Source: Bog-473 sp963807775 (GTDB lineage Bacteria > Actinomycetota > Acidimicrobiia > Acidimicrobiales > RAAP-2). Taken from it: a stretch of DNA of 64,000 bases. Made by a program: the position numbers and the translations under genes. The notes under the pieces were generated by a model. The model was given only the letters and a program-made list of their open reading frames with translations. It was not told the origin of the DNA and ran no database searches. Of the stretch, positions 16,585 through 24,924 are shown one piece after another (positions within the stretch are counted from its first letter, which is position 1; each line of letters starts with the position of its first letter). The stretch spans positions 248,001 to 312,000 of the forward strand of contig CAWECY010000005.1 of the NCBI GenBank assembly GCA_963807775.1, given 5' to 3'.

Positions 16585-17893
16585 TCACCTCGCGACAGCG
16601 AAAAGTCGCCAGCTTCCAGGCACACCTTTGAGCTCGTGCTCACCCCGGTCCTCGAACTCGAGTCCGGATCCCGCAACGAGCATCGGAACGGCGGCGGACA
16701 CCCACAGCTCTCCGGGTTGTGCTTCCTGCAGGACTCGAGCGGCGATGTGCACCCCGATGCCTGCGATGTCAGCCCCTCTGACCTCGACCTCGCCAGTGTG
16801 TAAACCTGCCCGAATGTCGAGCCCCAAGGGTCGTAATGCGTCTCCAAAAGCACTTGCACATCGAATGGCCCGACCCGGACCGTCGAAGGTCGCCAGCAGC
16901 CCGTCTCCGGTCATCTTGACGACCCGTCCGCCATGCGCTGCGCGCCATAGCGTCATGGTGCTCCAGGAGCTGGCTCCATTCTCGGTCCCCGAGTGCCGAA
17001 GCCTTCGCCGTTGAGCCGACGATGTCGGTGAACAAGATGGCGGCTAGGGCACGGGCGGGCTCGACAGGCGCTTGCAAGTCCCCCAGGAAGTGCCGGATGT
17101 GACCGAGGACTTCGGCGGAAGGTTCACAGAAGAGGAAGCCGTCGTTTCCCGGCACCATCGCCAGGCGTGCTCCCGGAATCTGCTCGGCCAGGTTCCGGCC
17201 CGCTTCGGGCAACATGCCACGGAATCCTTCACGCTGCAGCACGAGCGTGGGCACCCCGATGGACGGCAGCACCGGTCGGAAGTCGATGGAGCGTGCCCGT
17301 TCGAGAGCCCCGACCGCCTCGCGCCGACGCACCGCCCCGCGCATCGCCATCGCGCACCAGCGGCGGAAGGACGGATCGCGGGACGCATCGGGATTGCCAA
17401 ACTCAACGAGGGCTTCGGTTCCCCAGGCCTGCTTGATGAACTCCTGCTCGCTCGCGTCGAATCGTGCGTCGGCGTAGTTGGCCGCCGTGCTCCACAGGAT
17501 CAGGCCGCGGGTCCACGCCGGATTACTCGCTGCGAACAGAGCGGCGGTCGCTCCGCCGAGAAGCTCGCCGACGAGCACTACGCCTTCCGACGCGACCGCA
17601 TCGAGTACCGCACGCGCCTCATCCGCCCATTCCTCCCAGCTGGACAGCCCCTCGCCGGAAGCAGCATCCGACGCGCCAGTACCCCTCGGGTCGAACTTGA
17701 TCACCCGCGCCCATGAGGCGAGCTGACGCAAGAAGGCGGCGTAGGGCGGCCAGTACCAGCAGGTGTCGATGCCGTCGCCGAAGGTGCTCGCCAAGAGAAG
17801 GTCGACGTCCCCCTCCCCGAAGACCTGGTAGGCGAGGCGGTCGTCGCCAAGGGCCGCAAACCGTGTTTCAGGAATCAGCTCGTCGCCGGCCAT
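16585..17893 (-). CDS. alpha/beta-hydrolase fused to class III nucleotidyl cyclase (frame break at 16948-16951)
   Basis: About 435 residues from ATG 17893 (GTG 17899 possible), the architecture of M. tuberculosis Rv1900c. The hydrolase half has RVIKFDPRGTGASD, but the nucleophile elbow reads VVLVGELLGGATA: the Ser of GxSxGG is missing, so that domain is probably not catalytic. The cyclase half starts AILFTDIVGST with its metal-binding Asp and, after a one-base shift, continues VVKMTGDGLLATFDGP, GLHTGEVEVRG and GIGVHIAARVL. A few residues may also be missing near the break. It would make cAMP or cGMP. It may be a true pseudogene, as it lies in an island. Confidence 0.7.
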
Positions 17894-18226
17894 CGACACA
17901 AGTGTTGCCGAAGGCGACGAGCGACGCTTGATTTACGCCCACGGCCGGCGTACGTCATTTGGAACCGCCCGGTATCGGCTGTGGCACTTTCCGTGCCCGT
18001 TGTTCCGCTCGACCGCTCATGGTCGAGAAGCTCCACGCGCGTGCCCCTCTACTCGACTACGGCAGCTCGACTACGAACAGCGATCGCCTTTGGCTTCGCC
18101 GAAGAACGCTTGGCAAGAAGCGCTCCTTCAGGCACGTCGATCTGTCAAGGACAACGGCCGTCAAGGGGTTGAAATCTACGGGCGCGGAATGGATGTTCTG
18201 GGCGCCACCGCCCGACTCGAGCAACC
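17894..18226. other. 333-bp intergenic stretch between the two cyclase genes
   Basis: No ORF with recognisable motifs on either strand; it should hold the promoter of the hydrolase-cyclase gene and the end of the second cyclase transcript. Confidence 0.4.
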
Positions 18227-19349
18227 TCAGCGGACCACGGCCAGCACATGGCGCGGGCGGCTGATGCCGCGCAGCTGGCGCAGGCCGCAGTCCTCGAACG
18301 AGAACGCCTCGCCGGCCAGGTCGGCCACCGACTCGGTGACCAGGATCTGGCCGGGCTCGGCAGCGGCGGTCAGGCGGGCGGCCAGATTGACCATATTGCC
18401 AATGAGGTCGTCACCATCCTCAATGACCTGTCCGGCATGGATGCCGACGCGCAGCTGCGGGGTTGCAGTCGAAGACACCTGCTCGGCGTCGATTCCCTTC
18501 CGCATGGCCAGCGCGGCGGCGACGGCGCCAGCGGCGAGATCGAATCGGGCGAAGAGGCCGTCACCCTGAGAGCTCACCTCGGCGCCCTGGTGGCTTGCCA
18601 CGCAGTCGCGCATGACGCGCAGGCAACCCGTACGCAGCGCATTCCACGCCGTGTCGCCGAGGCGCTCGTTGAGCCCAGTGGAGTCGACCATGTCAGCGAA
18701 GAGCACGGCGACATGGGCGGTCGACGGCCCGGGTTGTGTCGCGCCCGGCGTGGGGGCTGGATCCGATCCGGGTCGGGGGGCAACCGGAGGCCGGGGGCCC
18801 CACGGTGGCGCCGACGCCGGACCGGTCGTAACGAGAGGATGGGGCGTGAAGGGTACCTGGGGGACAGCGGCGGGCAACTGGAGGTACTGCCTGCGCTCGG
18901 GGATGCTGCCGGCGACCAAGGCGTGTATGCCCAGGCCGATCCCCCATCCCGCCATCGGGAAGAACGGCCAGAAAAACCCGTGGCCAGAGAGCGCCCATAT
19001 GCCGATGAGCATCCCGTTCACCAGCAAGTATGGGACGGCGTGGTACTTGAAGCCGGCCCGGCACCAGAACGGGCGCCGACGGCGGGGCCGGGCCTCCGGC
19101 GCATCGTCACGGCCCTCCGTCGACGGTTCCGCGTAGATCGGCCGTCAGGGCCTCCAGCTCGTCGATGTAGCTGGCCCGAAGGGCCGCCTCGAGACGCTCG
19201 TTGAACTCGCCGGGGTCGAGCTCGCCCCGGCTGGAAGCCTCGGTCAGGCAGGCCACCGTGGCGTCGCGCTCGGCATCACCGGCGCGGCGGCCCGGTGCCG
19301 CTGGCCGGCCCGCGTTCTCATTCCACGCAAGGCGCGACTCAGATCCCAT
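18227..19349 (-). CDS. DUF1707-2TM-class III cyclase protein (frame break at 19109-19112)
   Basis: About 373 residues if one extra base is ignored. ATG 19349 has AGGAGG eight bases upstream. Residues 1-80 are a DUF1707 domain (GDAERDATVACLTEASSRGE, then EFNERLEAALRAS...ELEALTADLRG). After the shift comes FWCRAGFKYHAVPY and the 2TM segment LLVNGMLIGIWALSGHGFFWP with MAGWGIGLGIHALV, then a Pro-rich linker. The cyclase follows: VLFADMVDSTGLNERLGD, SSQGDGLFARFD and GNMVNLAARL. No start codon precedes the 2TM part in its own frame, which supports one fused protein. Likely a membrane-bound cyclic-nucleotide synthase. Confidence 0.68.
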
Positions 19350-19675
19350 TCTGCCCACCTCCTGCTTTGCCGGACACCAAGGTAACCGGCTAGCGGCTCA
19401 CAGCTGTCGGTATCTTGACCAGAACCCAGTGCTCGGAAATGCCGGTTACCGAGTGGCACTTCTTGGCTCCCAGGACCATCCCCAAGGTGCCTGGTATGGG
19501 ACGGGGTCGCGCCGGCGCCCACGGGTTGCCCAGAAAGGGCCGTTTCCCGGCGGGGGCACAGTTGCAAGCACCAGGATCCATCCGCCCCCTTGGAAGTTCC
19601 GGACTTCGGGCCAATTTTGGGTGGCAATGATCCGAAGCTGCCGATTTCAGGGTAATGCAGGGGTACTGTGGTGTT
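19350..19675. other. 326-bp intergenic stretch
   Basis: No gene seen; it separates the minus-strand cyclase from the plus-strand toxin-antitoxin pair and should contain both promoters. Confidence 0.4.
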
Positions 19676-19873
19676 ATGGCCGCAGAGCCCGTGATGACTG
19701 CCGAGGAGTGGTTTGCCGGGATGCGTCATGCACTGCCCCCGACGCCCGACGACGTGACGATCCTGTGGGACGGGCGGCGTTTGGATTCACGCGAGGCCGT
19801 GATGGAGTGGCTGGCTGAGGTAGAAGCAAAGCGCGCCGAGGAGGCCGCCGCCGCCGCCGATGTCGAGCATTGA
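19676..19873 (+). CDS. small acidic protein, probable antitoxin
   Basis: 65 residues from ATG 19676: MAAEPVMTAEEWFAGMRHAL, a short middle part, then an acidic Ala-rich helix (EWLAEVEAKRAEEAAAAADV). It overlaps the next gene by 14 bases, the spacing typical of toxin-antitoxin operons. No DNA-binding motif is visible. The antitoxin role is inferred from size, overlap and partner. Confidence 0.6.
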   Translation: MAAEPVMTAEEWFAGMRHALPPTPDDVTILWDGRRLDSREAVMEWLAEVEAKRAEEAAAAADVEH

Positions 19874-20390
19874 CGGGCCATCGCATGACCTTCCGCGCCT
19901 GATCGAGGTCCTGGACCGCTACGAGGTCGAGTACCTGATCGTCGGTGGAGCGGCCGCCTATGCCTATGGCGCCGAACGACCGACCGAGGATGCCGACTGC
20001 GTGGTACGCCGAGAACGGTCCAACCTCGACCGCCTCGCCGCCGCGCTCAGGGAACTGAACGCTCGCCTCCGCGTCGGCGGGATGACCGACGCCGAGGCCC
20101 GCACGCTGCCGGTTCAGATCGACAGTACGGCCCTCGACATGGCCGGGATGTCCACATGGATGACTGACGCCGGTCCGTTCGATGTGCTCGCCGGCCTCGA
20201 AGCCACGAATGGCCGCCTGGTGCCCTACGAGGAGCTGGCCGAGCGGGCGAACGTGATCCAAGGCGATGGGTTCGCGATCCGGGCCGCGAGCTTGGAGGAC
20301 ATCATCATCGCCAAGGAGCGGGCCGACCGGGCCAAGGATCGAGAGGCCCTACCCGAGCTCCGCAAGTTGCGGGACGCCCGCTCCGGATGA
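19860..20390 (+). CDS. nucleotidyltransferase-fold protein, probable toxin
   Basis: 176 residues. The N-terminus YLIVGGAAAYAYGAERPTED then ADCVV shows the GG...G-x-x-R-x-T-x-D-x-D nucleotidyltransferase signature. The C-terminal SLEDIIIAKERADRAKDREA resembles the helical end of DUF6036/AbiEii-like enzymes. Such proteins may transfer nucleotides to tRNA or protein targets. It sits immediately before attR, a usual place for a stabilising toxin-antitoxin module. Confidence 0.72.
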   Translation: MSSIDGPSHDLPRLIEVLDRYEVEYLIVGGAAAYAYGAERPTEDADCVVRRERSNLDRLAAALRELNARLRVGGMTDAEARTLPVQIDSTALDMAGMSTWMTDAGPFDVLAGLEATNGRLVPYEELAERANVIQGDGFAIRAASLEDIIIAKERADRAKDREALPELRKLRDARSG

Positions 20391-20606
20391 GCGTGAATAG
20401 TGACGCAAAGCCGCCACGAGAGTCCTCCAATCAGGAGAACTTCGGTCGTTGTCGGTCTGATCCGTCGGCGGCAGGTCTGTCCATATGAAATGTCCTACAA
20501 ACGCTGTCGTCTCATGTGTCACCTGACGTCGTTTGCCGCCTACATCGTTGCAAGCCACGCCGTCTTTCGGCGTCCATTGTCTTTCCAGAAGTAGGCGTTG
20601 ACCGGA

Positions 20607-20647
20607 TTCACACGGCTGAGGTCGTGGGTTCGAGTCCCGCAGCGCCC
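20607..20647 (+). repeat. attR: second copy of the 41-bp tRNA-Val repeat
   Basis: Perfect match to 15505-15545, with no tRNA 5' half upstream, so it is the right boundary and not a tRNA gene. Sequence diverges from the tRNA at 20648. Confidence 0.9.
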
Positions 20648-20668
20648 CCTCAGACCGCAGCGCCCACC
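20648..20668 (+). repeat. 21-bp direct repeat, left copy
   Basis: CCTCAGACC followed by GCAGCGCCCACC, the last part being the tRNA-Val 3' end. It abuts attR and recurs exactly at 21599-21619, bracketing the vapBC pair. Confidence 0.75.
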
Positions 20669-20778
20669 AATTCGAGTTGCGCGAACCATCCCTGAGGCCC
20701 TGCAGGAGATCTTGGGCCGAGTGAGCGAACCCCAGTCGGTTGGCAGGCTGTCGGGGGCGTCGTCGGTTCGCGAGCCGT

Positions 20779-21192
20779 TCAGACAGCGACGACATCGACG
20801 AGCCCCTCGAGACTTTGGAAGTCTTCCGGGTTGCGCGTGTAGATCGGAAGTCTTGCGGCACAGGCCGTTGCCGCAATCAGGAGATCCAGTGCCCGAGTGC
20901 CGCGCGCTGTGCGTCCGCTCGCCAATTCGGCTGCGTAGATCCGCCCATAGGCGCGAGCCGCCTCTCCATCGAAGGGAAGGGGATCGAACGCTGCTTCTGC
21001 CCGTTGTAATCGGTCCTGCCGGCGCGCCCGCTCGTCGGCGTCACCGGTCACGTGAGGTCCGGCAGCGAGCTCTGCCATAGTGATCGCGCTGACGGCTAGC
21101 TCGAAGGGAAGCTGGTCGACCTCGATCTGTTCGAGGTTGATGACCACCGAGGTGTCGATGACCCCCCGCTGAGCGCGTGGAGAATCAGGCAC
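20779..21192 (-). CDS. vapC: PIN-domain toxin VapC
   Basis: 137 residues from GTG 21192, overlapping the antitoxin by 8 bases. PIN acidic residues are visible: VIDTSVV (first Asp), TMAELAAG (Glu), ALDLLIAAT (Asp) and YTRNPEDF near the C-terminus. It should be a Mg-dependent RNase, often against tRNA or rRNA, held inactive by its antitoxin. The pair sits in a cassette flanked by 21-bp repeats. Confidence 0.88.
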   Translation of the reverse strand: MPDSPRAQRGVIDTSVVINLEQIEVDQLPFELAVSAITMAELAAGPHVTGDADERARRQDRLQRAEAAFDPLPFDGEAARAYGRIYAAELASGRTARGTRALDLLIAATACAARLPIYTRNPEDFQSLEGLVDVVAV

Positions 21193-21439
21193 GAGGGCTG
21201 GGGTCCTGGGATGCGACGCTATCGAGGTCGCTGCGAAGCCGAGCCAGGTCGACGCTGGGAGCACCCCGGAATATGGCGATGACGGTATCGGCACTTACGA
21301 ACCGGTGGCGCCGCAGGGGGGTCAACTCCCCGACGGGAACGCCATGCCTGGTGACGACGAAGGTCTCACCCCGGTCCAATCCCCGCATGATCTCGCCGCT
21401 GTCGTTCCTGAGTTGACGTTGGGTGATGTCTCGTGCCAT
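21185..21439 (-). CDS. vapB: Phd/YefM-type antitoxin (VapB)
   Basis: 84 residues. MARDITQRQLRNDSGEIMRG and GETFVVTRHGVPVGELTPLR are the Phd/YefM pattern: an N-terminal DNA-binding dimer domain, then a disordered toxin-binding tail. It precedes and overlaps vapC, and a perfect dyad lies 9 bp before its start. Confidence 0.88.
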   Translation of the reverse strand: MARDITQRQLRNDSGEIMRGLDRGETFVVTRHGVPVGELTPLRRHRFVSADTVIAIFRGAPSVDLARLRSDLDSVASQDPSPRA

Positions 21440-21447
21440 GAAGATAT

Positions 21448-21466
21448 CGTAGCACGTAGTGCTACG
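21448..21466. promoter_or_regulatory. vapBC operator
   Basis: CGTAGCAC-GTA-GTGCTACG, a perfect inverted repeat with 8-bp arms directly upstream of the antitoxin start. On the minus strand TACGAT lies 6 bases before the ATG, which would fit a leaderless promoter covered by the antitoxin-toxin complex. Confidence 0.65.
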
Positions 21467-21598
21467 GACGGGCATTTTGCTGCATGTCGGCCCAGTTCAG
21501 CTGCCCTGCGCTTGCGCGAAGGGGTGACTATCTCAGGCCGATCGGCGGGGTCCGGCGATCATGGGGGAAGCGGTTCTTATTGTGCCCACCAAGGTCCA

Positions 21599-21619
21599 CC
21601 TCAGACCGCAGCGCCCACC
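21599..21619 (+). repeat. 21-bp direct repeat, right copy
   Basis: Identical to 20648-20668 and again ending in the tRNA-Val tail GCAGCGCCCACC. The two copies are 951 bp apart and enclose only vapBC. Confidence 0.75.
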
Positions 21620-21656
21620 GAGGACGACCGCTACTTCGCTATTCGAACTTGCATGT

Positions 21657-22082
21657 TCAGGCGAGATGGACCGTTTCCCAAGAGATGCCTTCCGAGTCGA
21701 GTACCCGGGGCAGGACTCCGGACGCTCCAGGTGGCGAGAGCCAAACAACGGCTTCCAGGGTGCTCGCTGCGGCCACGGCTTCAAGATTGAGAAGATTCAA
21801 CTGCGGATATCGTGTGGCGACGTCCAGCATTCGGGGAACTGTCTGTCGGGCCTCAGGAAGACCGACATTCACTGGAAGCTGAAGCATCGAAGCAATTGCT
21901 CGTTGCTGTTCGGCTTGTGGAACATCACCAAATGGACTTGAGAGGTGACCACCGGCGCCGGCCACAGCTGCTCTACACGCTCGGTAATACCAGTACATCG
22001 TCGTGTGGATTGTTTCGTCATTACGGTCGATCCCAACGAGCACCTCCTCAATCAAAAGGCGATCGTCAATGACGACATTCAC
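21657..22082 (-). CDS. putative PIN-like toxin
   Basis: 141 residues from GTG 22082, sharing one base with the stop of the AbrB-like antitoxin. It begins MNVVIDDRLLIEEVLVG, a hydrophobic strand followed by Asp-Asp as in PIN-like nucleases, and has LNLLNLEAVAAASTLEAVVW in the middle. Other PIN acidic residues are not clear. The toxin call rests on the N-terminus, size and operon position. Confidence 0.6.
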   Translation of the reverse strand: MNVVIDDRLLIEEVLVGIDRNDETIHTTMYWYYRACRAAVAGAGGHLSSPFGDVPQAEQQRAIASMLQLPVNVGLPEARQTVPRMLDVATRYPQLNLLNLEAVAAASTLEAVVWLSPPGASGVLPRVLDSEGISWETVHLA

Positions 22083-22324
22083 TATTGGTCGGCAAGGTCA
22101 GGGTCATCGATCTCGTCAAGGCCCGTCTCGTATCGCTCACCGAGCACCCTTCGGAGTTCTGCCTTGGCTTGATCGATACCACCCGGCAATACCAAGGCCG
22201 AATCTCCCAGATCAATGAAGGACACTTCGCCGCCTTCTTCGATTCCCCACCGATGCCTTAGTTCAGCCGGGAGGCTGGTTTGGCCACGATGAGAAACCCT
22301 TGCCTAAACCACCCGGCTCGTCAT
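22082..22324 (-). pseudogene. AbrB/MazE-type antitoxin with in-frame TAG
   Basis: The frame from ATG 22324 reads six codons, hits TAG at 22304-22306, then continues ARVSHRGQTSLPAELRHRWG and EEGGEVSFIDLGDSALVLPG to the stop at 22082. That second part is a clear SpoVT/AbrB swapped-hairpin antitoxin. There is no alternative start between the TAG and the conserved HRGQTSLPAEL core, so the nonsense codon (a one-base change from AAG or CAG) should abolish it. It may be a sequencing error or real inactivation. Confidence 0.72.
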
Positions 22325-22703
22325 GCCTGCATTGTAGTAGGCGGTCCGCTACAAGGAGCGCTCCCAATCCAATCACTTCACTCGTTCAAGAGTTTGCCGA
22401 TCTCGGACCAGCTCGAATAAGTAAGTGTACGGCCCACCAAAATGTTCCTGTCAGACGCTTGAGTCTTACCGACTTCGTCATCGTCGACCCGCGGCGTGCG
22501 CGCTACGTGCGCGAACGTGCGCCGAACTCACGGCGGCACGCCACCATGCTGAAAGCTGGGGCTGATGTCAGCAGTTCTGGCGGTAGCGCCTACCCCGGTA
22601 CGTCGAAATGGCGGGACACTCCGGGACCTTGGGACGACCGGCTGGGTCCGAGCTCCGAGGCGACTCGATGTCGCCTCGGCACGAGCCACGCTTCAGCGCA
22701 GCT
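22325..22703. other. 379-bp intergenic stretch with a dyad
   Basis: TTGTAG (22332-22337) and CTACAA (22349-22354) form an inverted repeat 8 bp before the antitoxin start, a likely autoregulatory operator. GCCCACCAAAA near 22434 matches the 11 bases at the tRNA-Val 3' end, possibly another old att scar. No gene seen. Confidence 0.45.
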
Positions 22704-23099
22704 CTACCCGGGGGGAGCGAAGAACTCCAGAGCGATGTTGTCTGGATCGCGGAACGACAAGCCTGAACCATAGGAAGCGTCGACGATGCCGCCATTCTCG
22801 ATGCCGAGCGCATTGAGTTTGGACTCCCACTGCTCAAGCTCCGCCCGGTTCGCGCAGGCAAAGGCCAAGTGGTCCAGACCGGGAAGCCGTTCGTCAAAGG
22901 GATGTGACCCATGAGGATCGGGAAACTGGTGGATGCCGACGAGGGTCTGACTTCCCAGAAGCCAAACGACGTGGTGGAACGGACCCGTGTCTTCATCGAT
23001 GACCGGTGGAGCGCCGAACAGCCCCTGATACCAGGGCCTGCTCCGACCGAGATCGGTGACGGTCAGGGCCACGTGGGTGACGCCGGGGAAGTCGGGCAT
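22704..23099 (-). CDS. VOC family (glyoxalase-like) protein
   Basis: 131 residues from ATG 23099, preceded by AAGGAGG at good spacing. Start FPGVTHVALTVTDLGRSRPW and end SGLSFRDPDNIALEFFAPPG are the two beta-alpha-beta modules of the vicinal oxygen chelate fold. Candidate metal ligands are HVAL, GLDHLAFA and the Glu in ALEFF. The substrate is unknown. Confidence 0.88.
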   Translation of the reverse strand: MPDFPGVTHVALTVTDLGRSRPWYQGLFGAPPVIDEDTGPFHHVVWLLGSQTLVGIHQFPDPHGSHPFDERLPGLDHLAFACANRAELEQWESKLNALGIENGGIVDASYGSGLSFRDPDNIALEFFAPPG

Positions 23100-23455
23100 G
23101 GGCACCTCCTTGGAGATGATCTCGCGCCAACATAGCCATTTCGTCGGCGGGGTTCACGTGGTGCCTCAATAAGCCGGTTCGGGGCGACCCCGAAGGCGTA
23201 CAGGCCGGCCGGGATGCCGTCCTCGTTCTCGTCGACATCCTCATCGCACCGGAGCGCCCTGAACGGTGATCCAACTTCGCCGGGTCCGTGCGCCACCCGG
23301 CAGGCACGACGGGCCTGGTCAGCCAGAGGGTTCCCGCCCGACCACCGGGCCGATCGCGTTGTCCTTGGTCCTGGCCGCTTGAACCCAGTTGAAGTCCGCT
23401 CGGCTCCACCACGCTCGAGCCGTGGGATCATGCAAGATTCGTCGAGCAAGCCGCA
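23100..23455. other. 356-bp stretch without a convincing gene
   Basis: Weak minus-strand frames only. A segment reading DFNWVQAARTKDNAIGP looks protein-like but has no start or recognisable domain, so it may be a gene remnant. Confidence 0.35.
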
Positions 23456-24103
23456 CTACTCTGCCACGACGACGGCGACCCCCCTCGAACTCTGAGACCT
23501 GGTGGCTCTTGATGCGGACTTCAGGCCTGAGAGAAGACGACGAGCGGCGTCTTGGAATCTTGTGATGTCGCCGAAGGGCCGGGCCACGAGCATCGCCCCT
23601 TCAAGGCCGCTGACGATCATCCGAGCGGTGGCTCTTGGCGAACCTGTGAACGTGAGCGTCCCTTCCTTTCGACCTCGCTCCAACACACGTGCGAGCCACG
23701 TTTCGTTCTCGTCGAAGAATCCGATGAGAGTCTCTCGCATGGGAGTCGGGAGGGTCTCGAACTCTGCGGCCATCATTCCGCACAGGCACATGCGGTGCTG
23801 GCGTAACACGTCGAGGTAGAGATCGGCGTAGGCATCAAGTCTGGCCGGCGCTCCGCCTGTGCGAGCCTCCACCTCTGCCAACGCCTGAGCGAAGCGGGCG
23901 GCATAACGGGCAACGAGAGCCTCACCGAGTTCTGCCTTCCCAGCAAAGTGGTAGTGGAGAGCCGCCTTGGTGATCTTCAACTCGGCGGCCACGTCGGCGT
24001 AGCTGAACCCGTTGAATCCGCGCACCTGGACGAGACGCTCGGCCACGTCGAGGATCTGCGTGGGCGTCTCGACTCTCTCGTCCTGGCCCTTCATCGGCTC
24101 CAT
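23456..24103 (-). CDS. TetR/AcrR family regulator
   Basis: 215 residues from ATG 24103 (ATG 24094 possible). The HTH is seen in TQILDVAERLVQVRGFNGFS and ADVAAELKITKAALHYHFAG; the C-terminal domain includes RQHRMCLCGMMAAEF. It is divergent from the cupin-SnoaL genes, and an 18-bp perfect palindrome lies between them, so it probably represses both directions. Confidence 0.92.
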   Translation of the reverse strand: MEPMKGQDERVETPTQILDVAERLVQVRGFNGFSYADVAAELKITKAALHYHFAGKAELGEALVARYAARFAQALAEVEARTGGAPARLDAYADLYLDVLRQHRMCLCGMMAAEFETLPTPMRETLIGFFDENETWLARVLERGRKEGTLTFTGSPRATARMIVSGLEGAMLVARPFGDITRFQDAARRLLSGLKSASRATRSQSSRGVAVVVAE

Positions 24104-24130
24104 CCTCTCCTTGGGCGAACCCCTTGACTT

Positions 24131-24148
24131 TTACCTACTAGTAGGTAA
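24131..24148. promoter_or_regulatory. 18-bp palindromic TetR operator
   Basis: TTACCTACTAGTAGGTAA, a perfect palindrome, 28 bp from tetR and 46 bp from the cupin start. TTGACT at 24124-24129 could be the -35 of the rightward promoter, which the bound repressor would block. Confidence 0.85.
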
Positions 24149-24193
24149 GCCTATCTCAGGCCTCTCTATAAAGTGACGAGCGAGGAGGCGACC

Positions 24194-24547
24194 ATGCAGG
24201 CGACCGAGCACCGCAGCTTCGAGAAGCCCGATGAGATTCGCGAGTTCCCGAACGGGCGAGCCGAGATCGTGAAGGCCGGGGGCGGAGAGATCGGCCGTCT
24301 GGTCCTCCAGCCCGGTTGGCGCTGGGCCAACGACGTGAAGCCGATTGCCAAGACCGACAGCTGTGAGGCGCCGCATTTCCAATATCACGTGAGCGGGCAG
24401 TTGGCGATCCGCATGGACGACGGCGACGAGTTCGTCGCCGGTCCCGGAGACGTGACGTCCTTGCCCAGCGGTCACGACGCGTGGGTCATCGGGGACGAAC
24501 CTGTCGTCGTCGTCGACTGGTTCGGTGCCAGCAACTACGCCAAATGA
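24194..24547 (+). CDS. cupin domain protein
   Basis: 117 residues. ATG 24194 is chosen because GAGGAGG lies 7 bases upstream. One cupin fold: GRLVLQPGWRWANDVKPIAK, HFQYHVSGQLAIRMDDGDEF and AGPGDVTSLPSGHDAWVIGD. The first motif lacks the usual His pair and holds Trp/Asp, so metal binding is uncertain. First gene of a set with SnoaL-like proteins under the TetR operator. Confidence 0.88.
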   Translation: MQATEHRSFEKPDEIREFPNGRAEIVKAGGGEIGRLVLQPGWRWANDVKPIAKTDSCEAPHFQYHVSGQLAIRMDDGDEFVAGPGDVTSLPSGHDAWVIGDEPVVVVDWFGASNYAK

Positions 24548-24903
24548 CGGGCTCGGGTGTCCAGCTGGAACCCATGGAGGTGGTCGAGGAGTTCGGGGCC
24601 GCCTGGGCCGATCACGATCTCGACACCGCCCTCGAGCTGGTGACCGACGATTGCGTCTTCGACGCCACCGGTCCGGCCCCCGACGGGCTACGCCACGCAG
24701 GCCGAGCCGCCATCCGACTGGCTTGGGAGGCGATCTTCAGCGACCTCTCCTCTCAGTTTGAACCAGAGGAGACCTTCGCGGCCGGTGATCGTGTTGTGCA
24801 GCTTTGGCGCTACTCCTGGGATGGCGGACATGTGCGAGGCGTCGATGTGTTCCGGGTGCACGACGGCAAGGTGGCCGAGAAGCTCTCGTACGTCAAGGGT
24901 TGA
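24544..24903 (+). CDS. SnoaL/NTF2-like protein
   Basis: 119 residues from ATG 24544, overlapping the cupin stop (ATGA). FGAAWADHDLDTALELVTDD, then GRAAIRLAWEAIFSD and VDVFRVHDGKVAEKLSYVKG are the typical helix-strand order of SnoaL-like cone folds, which act as cyclases, isomerases or small-molecule binding proteins. Its partners suggest a short catabolic or detoxifying pathway. Confidence 0.87.
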   Translation: MTGSGVQLEPMEVVEEFGAAWADHDLDTALELVTDDCVFDATGPAPDGLRHAGRAAIRLAWEAIFSDLSSQFEPEETFAAGDRVVQLWRYSWDGGHVRGVDVFRVHDGKVAEKLSYVKG

Positions 24904-24924
24904 CTGACTGAGGATCGAGAGGTC

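Larger units (their letters stand above)
15505..20647. mobile_element. tRNA-Val genomic island (about 5.1 kb, no integrase)
   Basis: Bounded by the 41-bp att repeats. Cargo: a solitary MNT nucleotidyltransferase, two class III cyclase proteins on the minus strand and a probable toxin-antitoxin pair at the right end. Long non-coding stretches and lower GC differ from the flanking core. No recombinase is visible inside, so it is either a remnant or was mobilised in trans. Further copies of the tRNA tail lie to the right, at 20648-20668 and 21599-21619. Confidence 0.8.

Noticed and set aside
20607..20668. Second tRNA-Val gene at the island's right end
   Set aside because: Only the 3' half is present, with no acceptor 5' strand or D arm.
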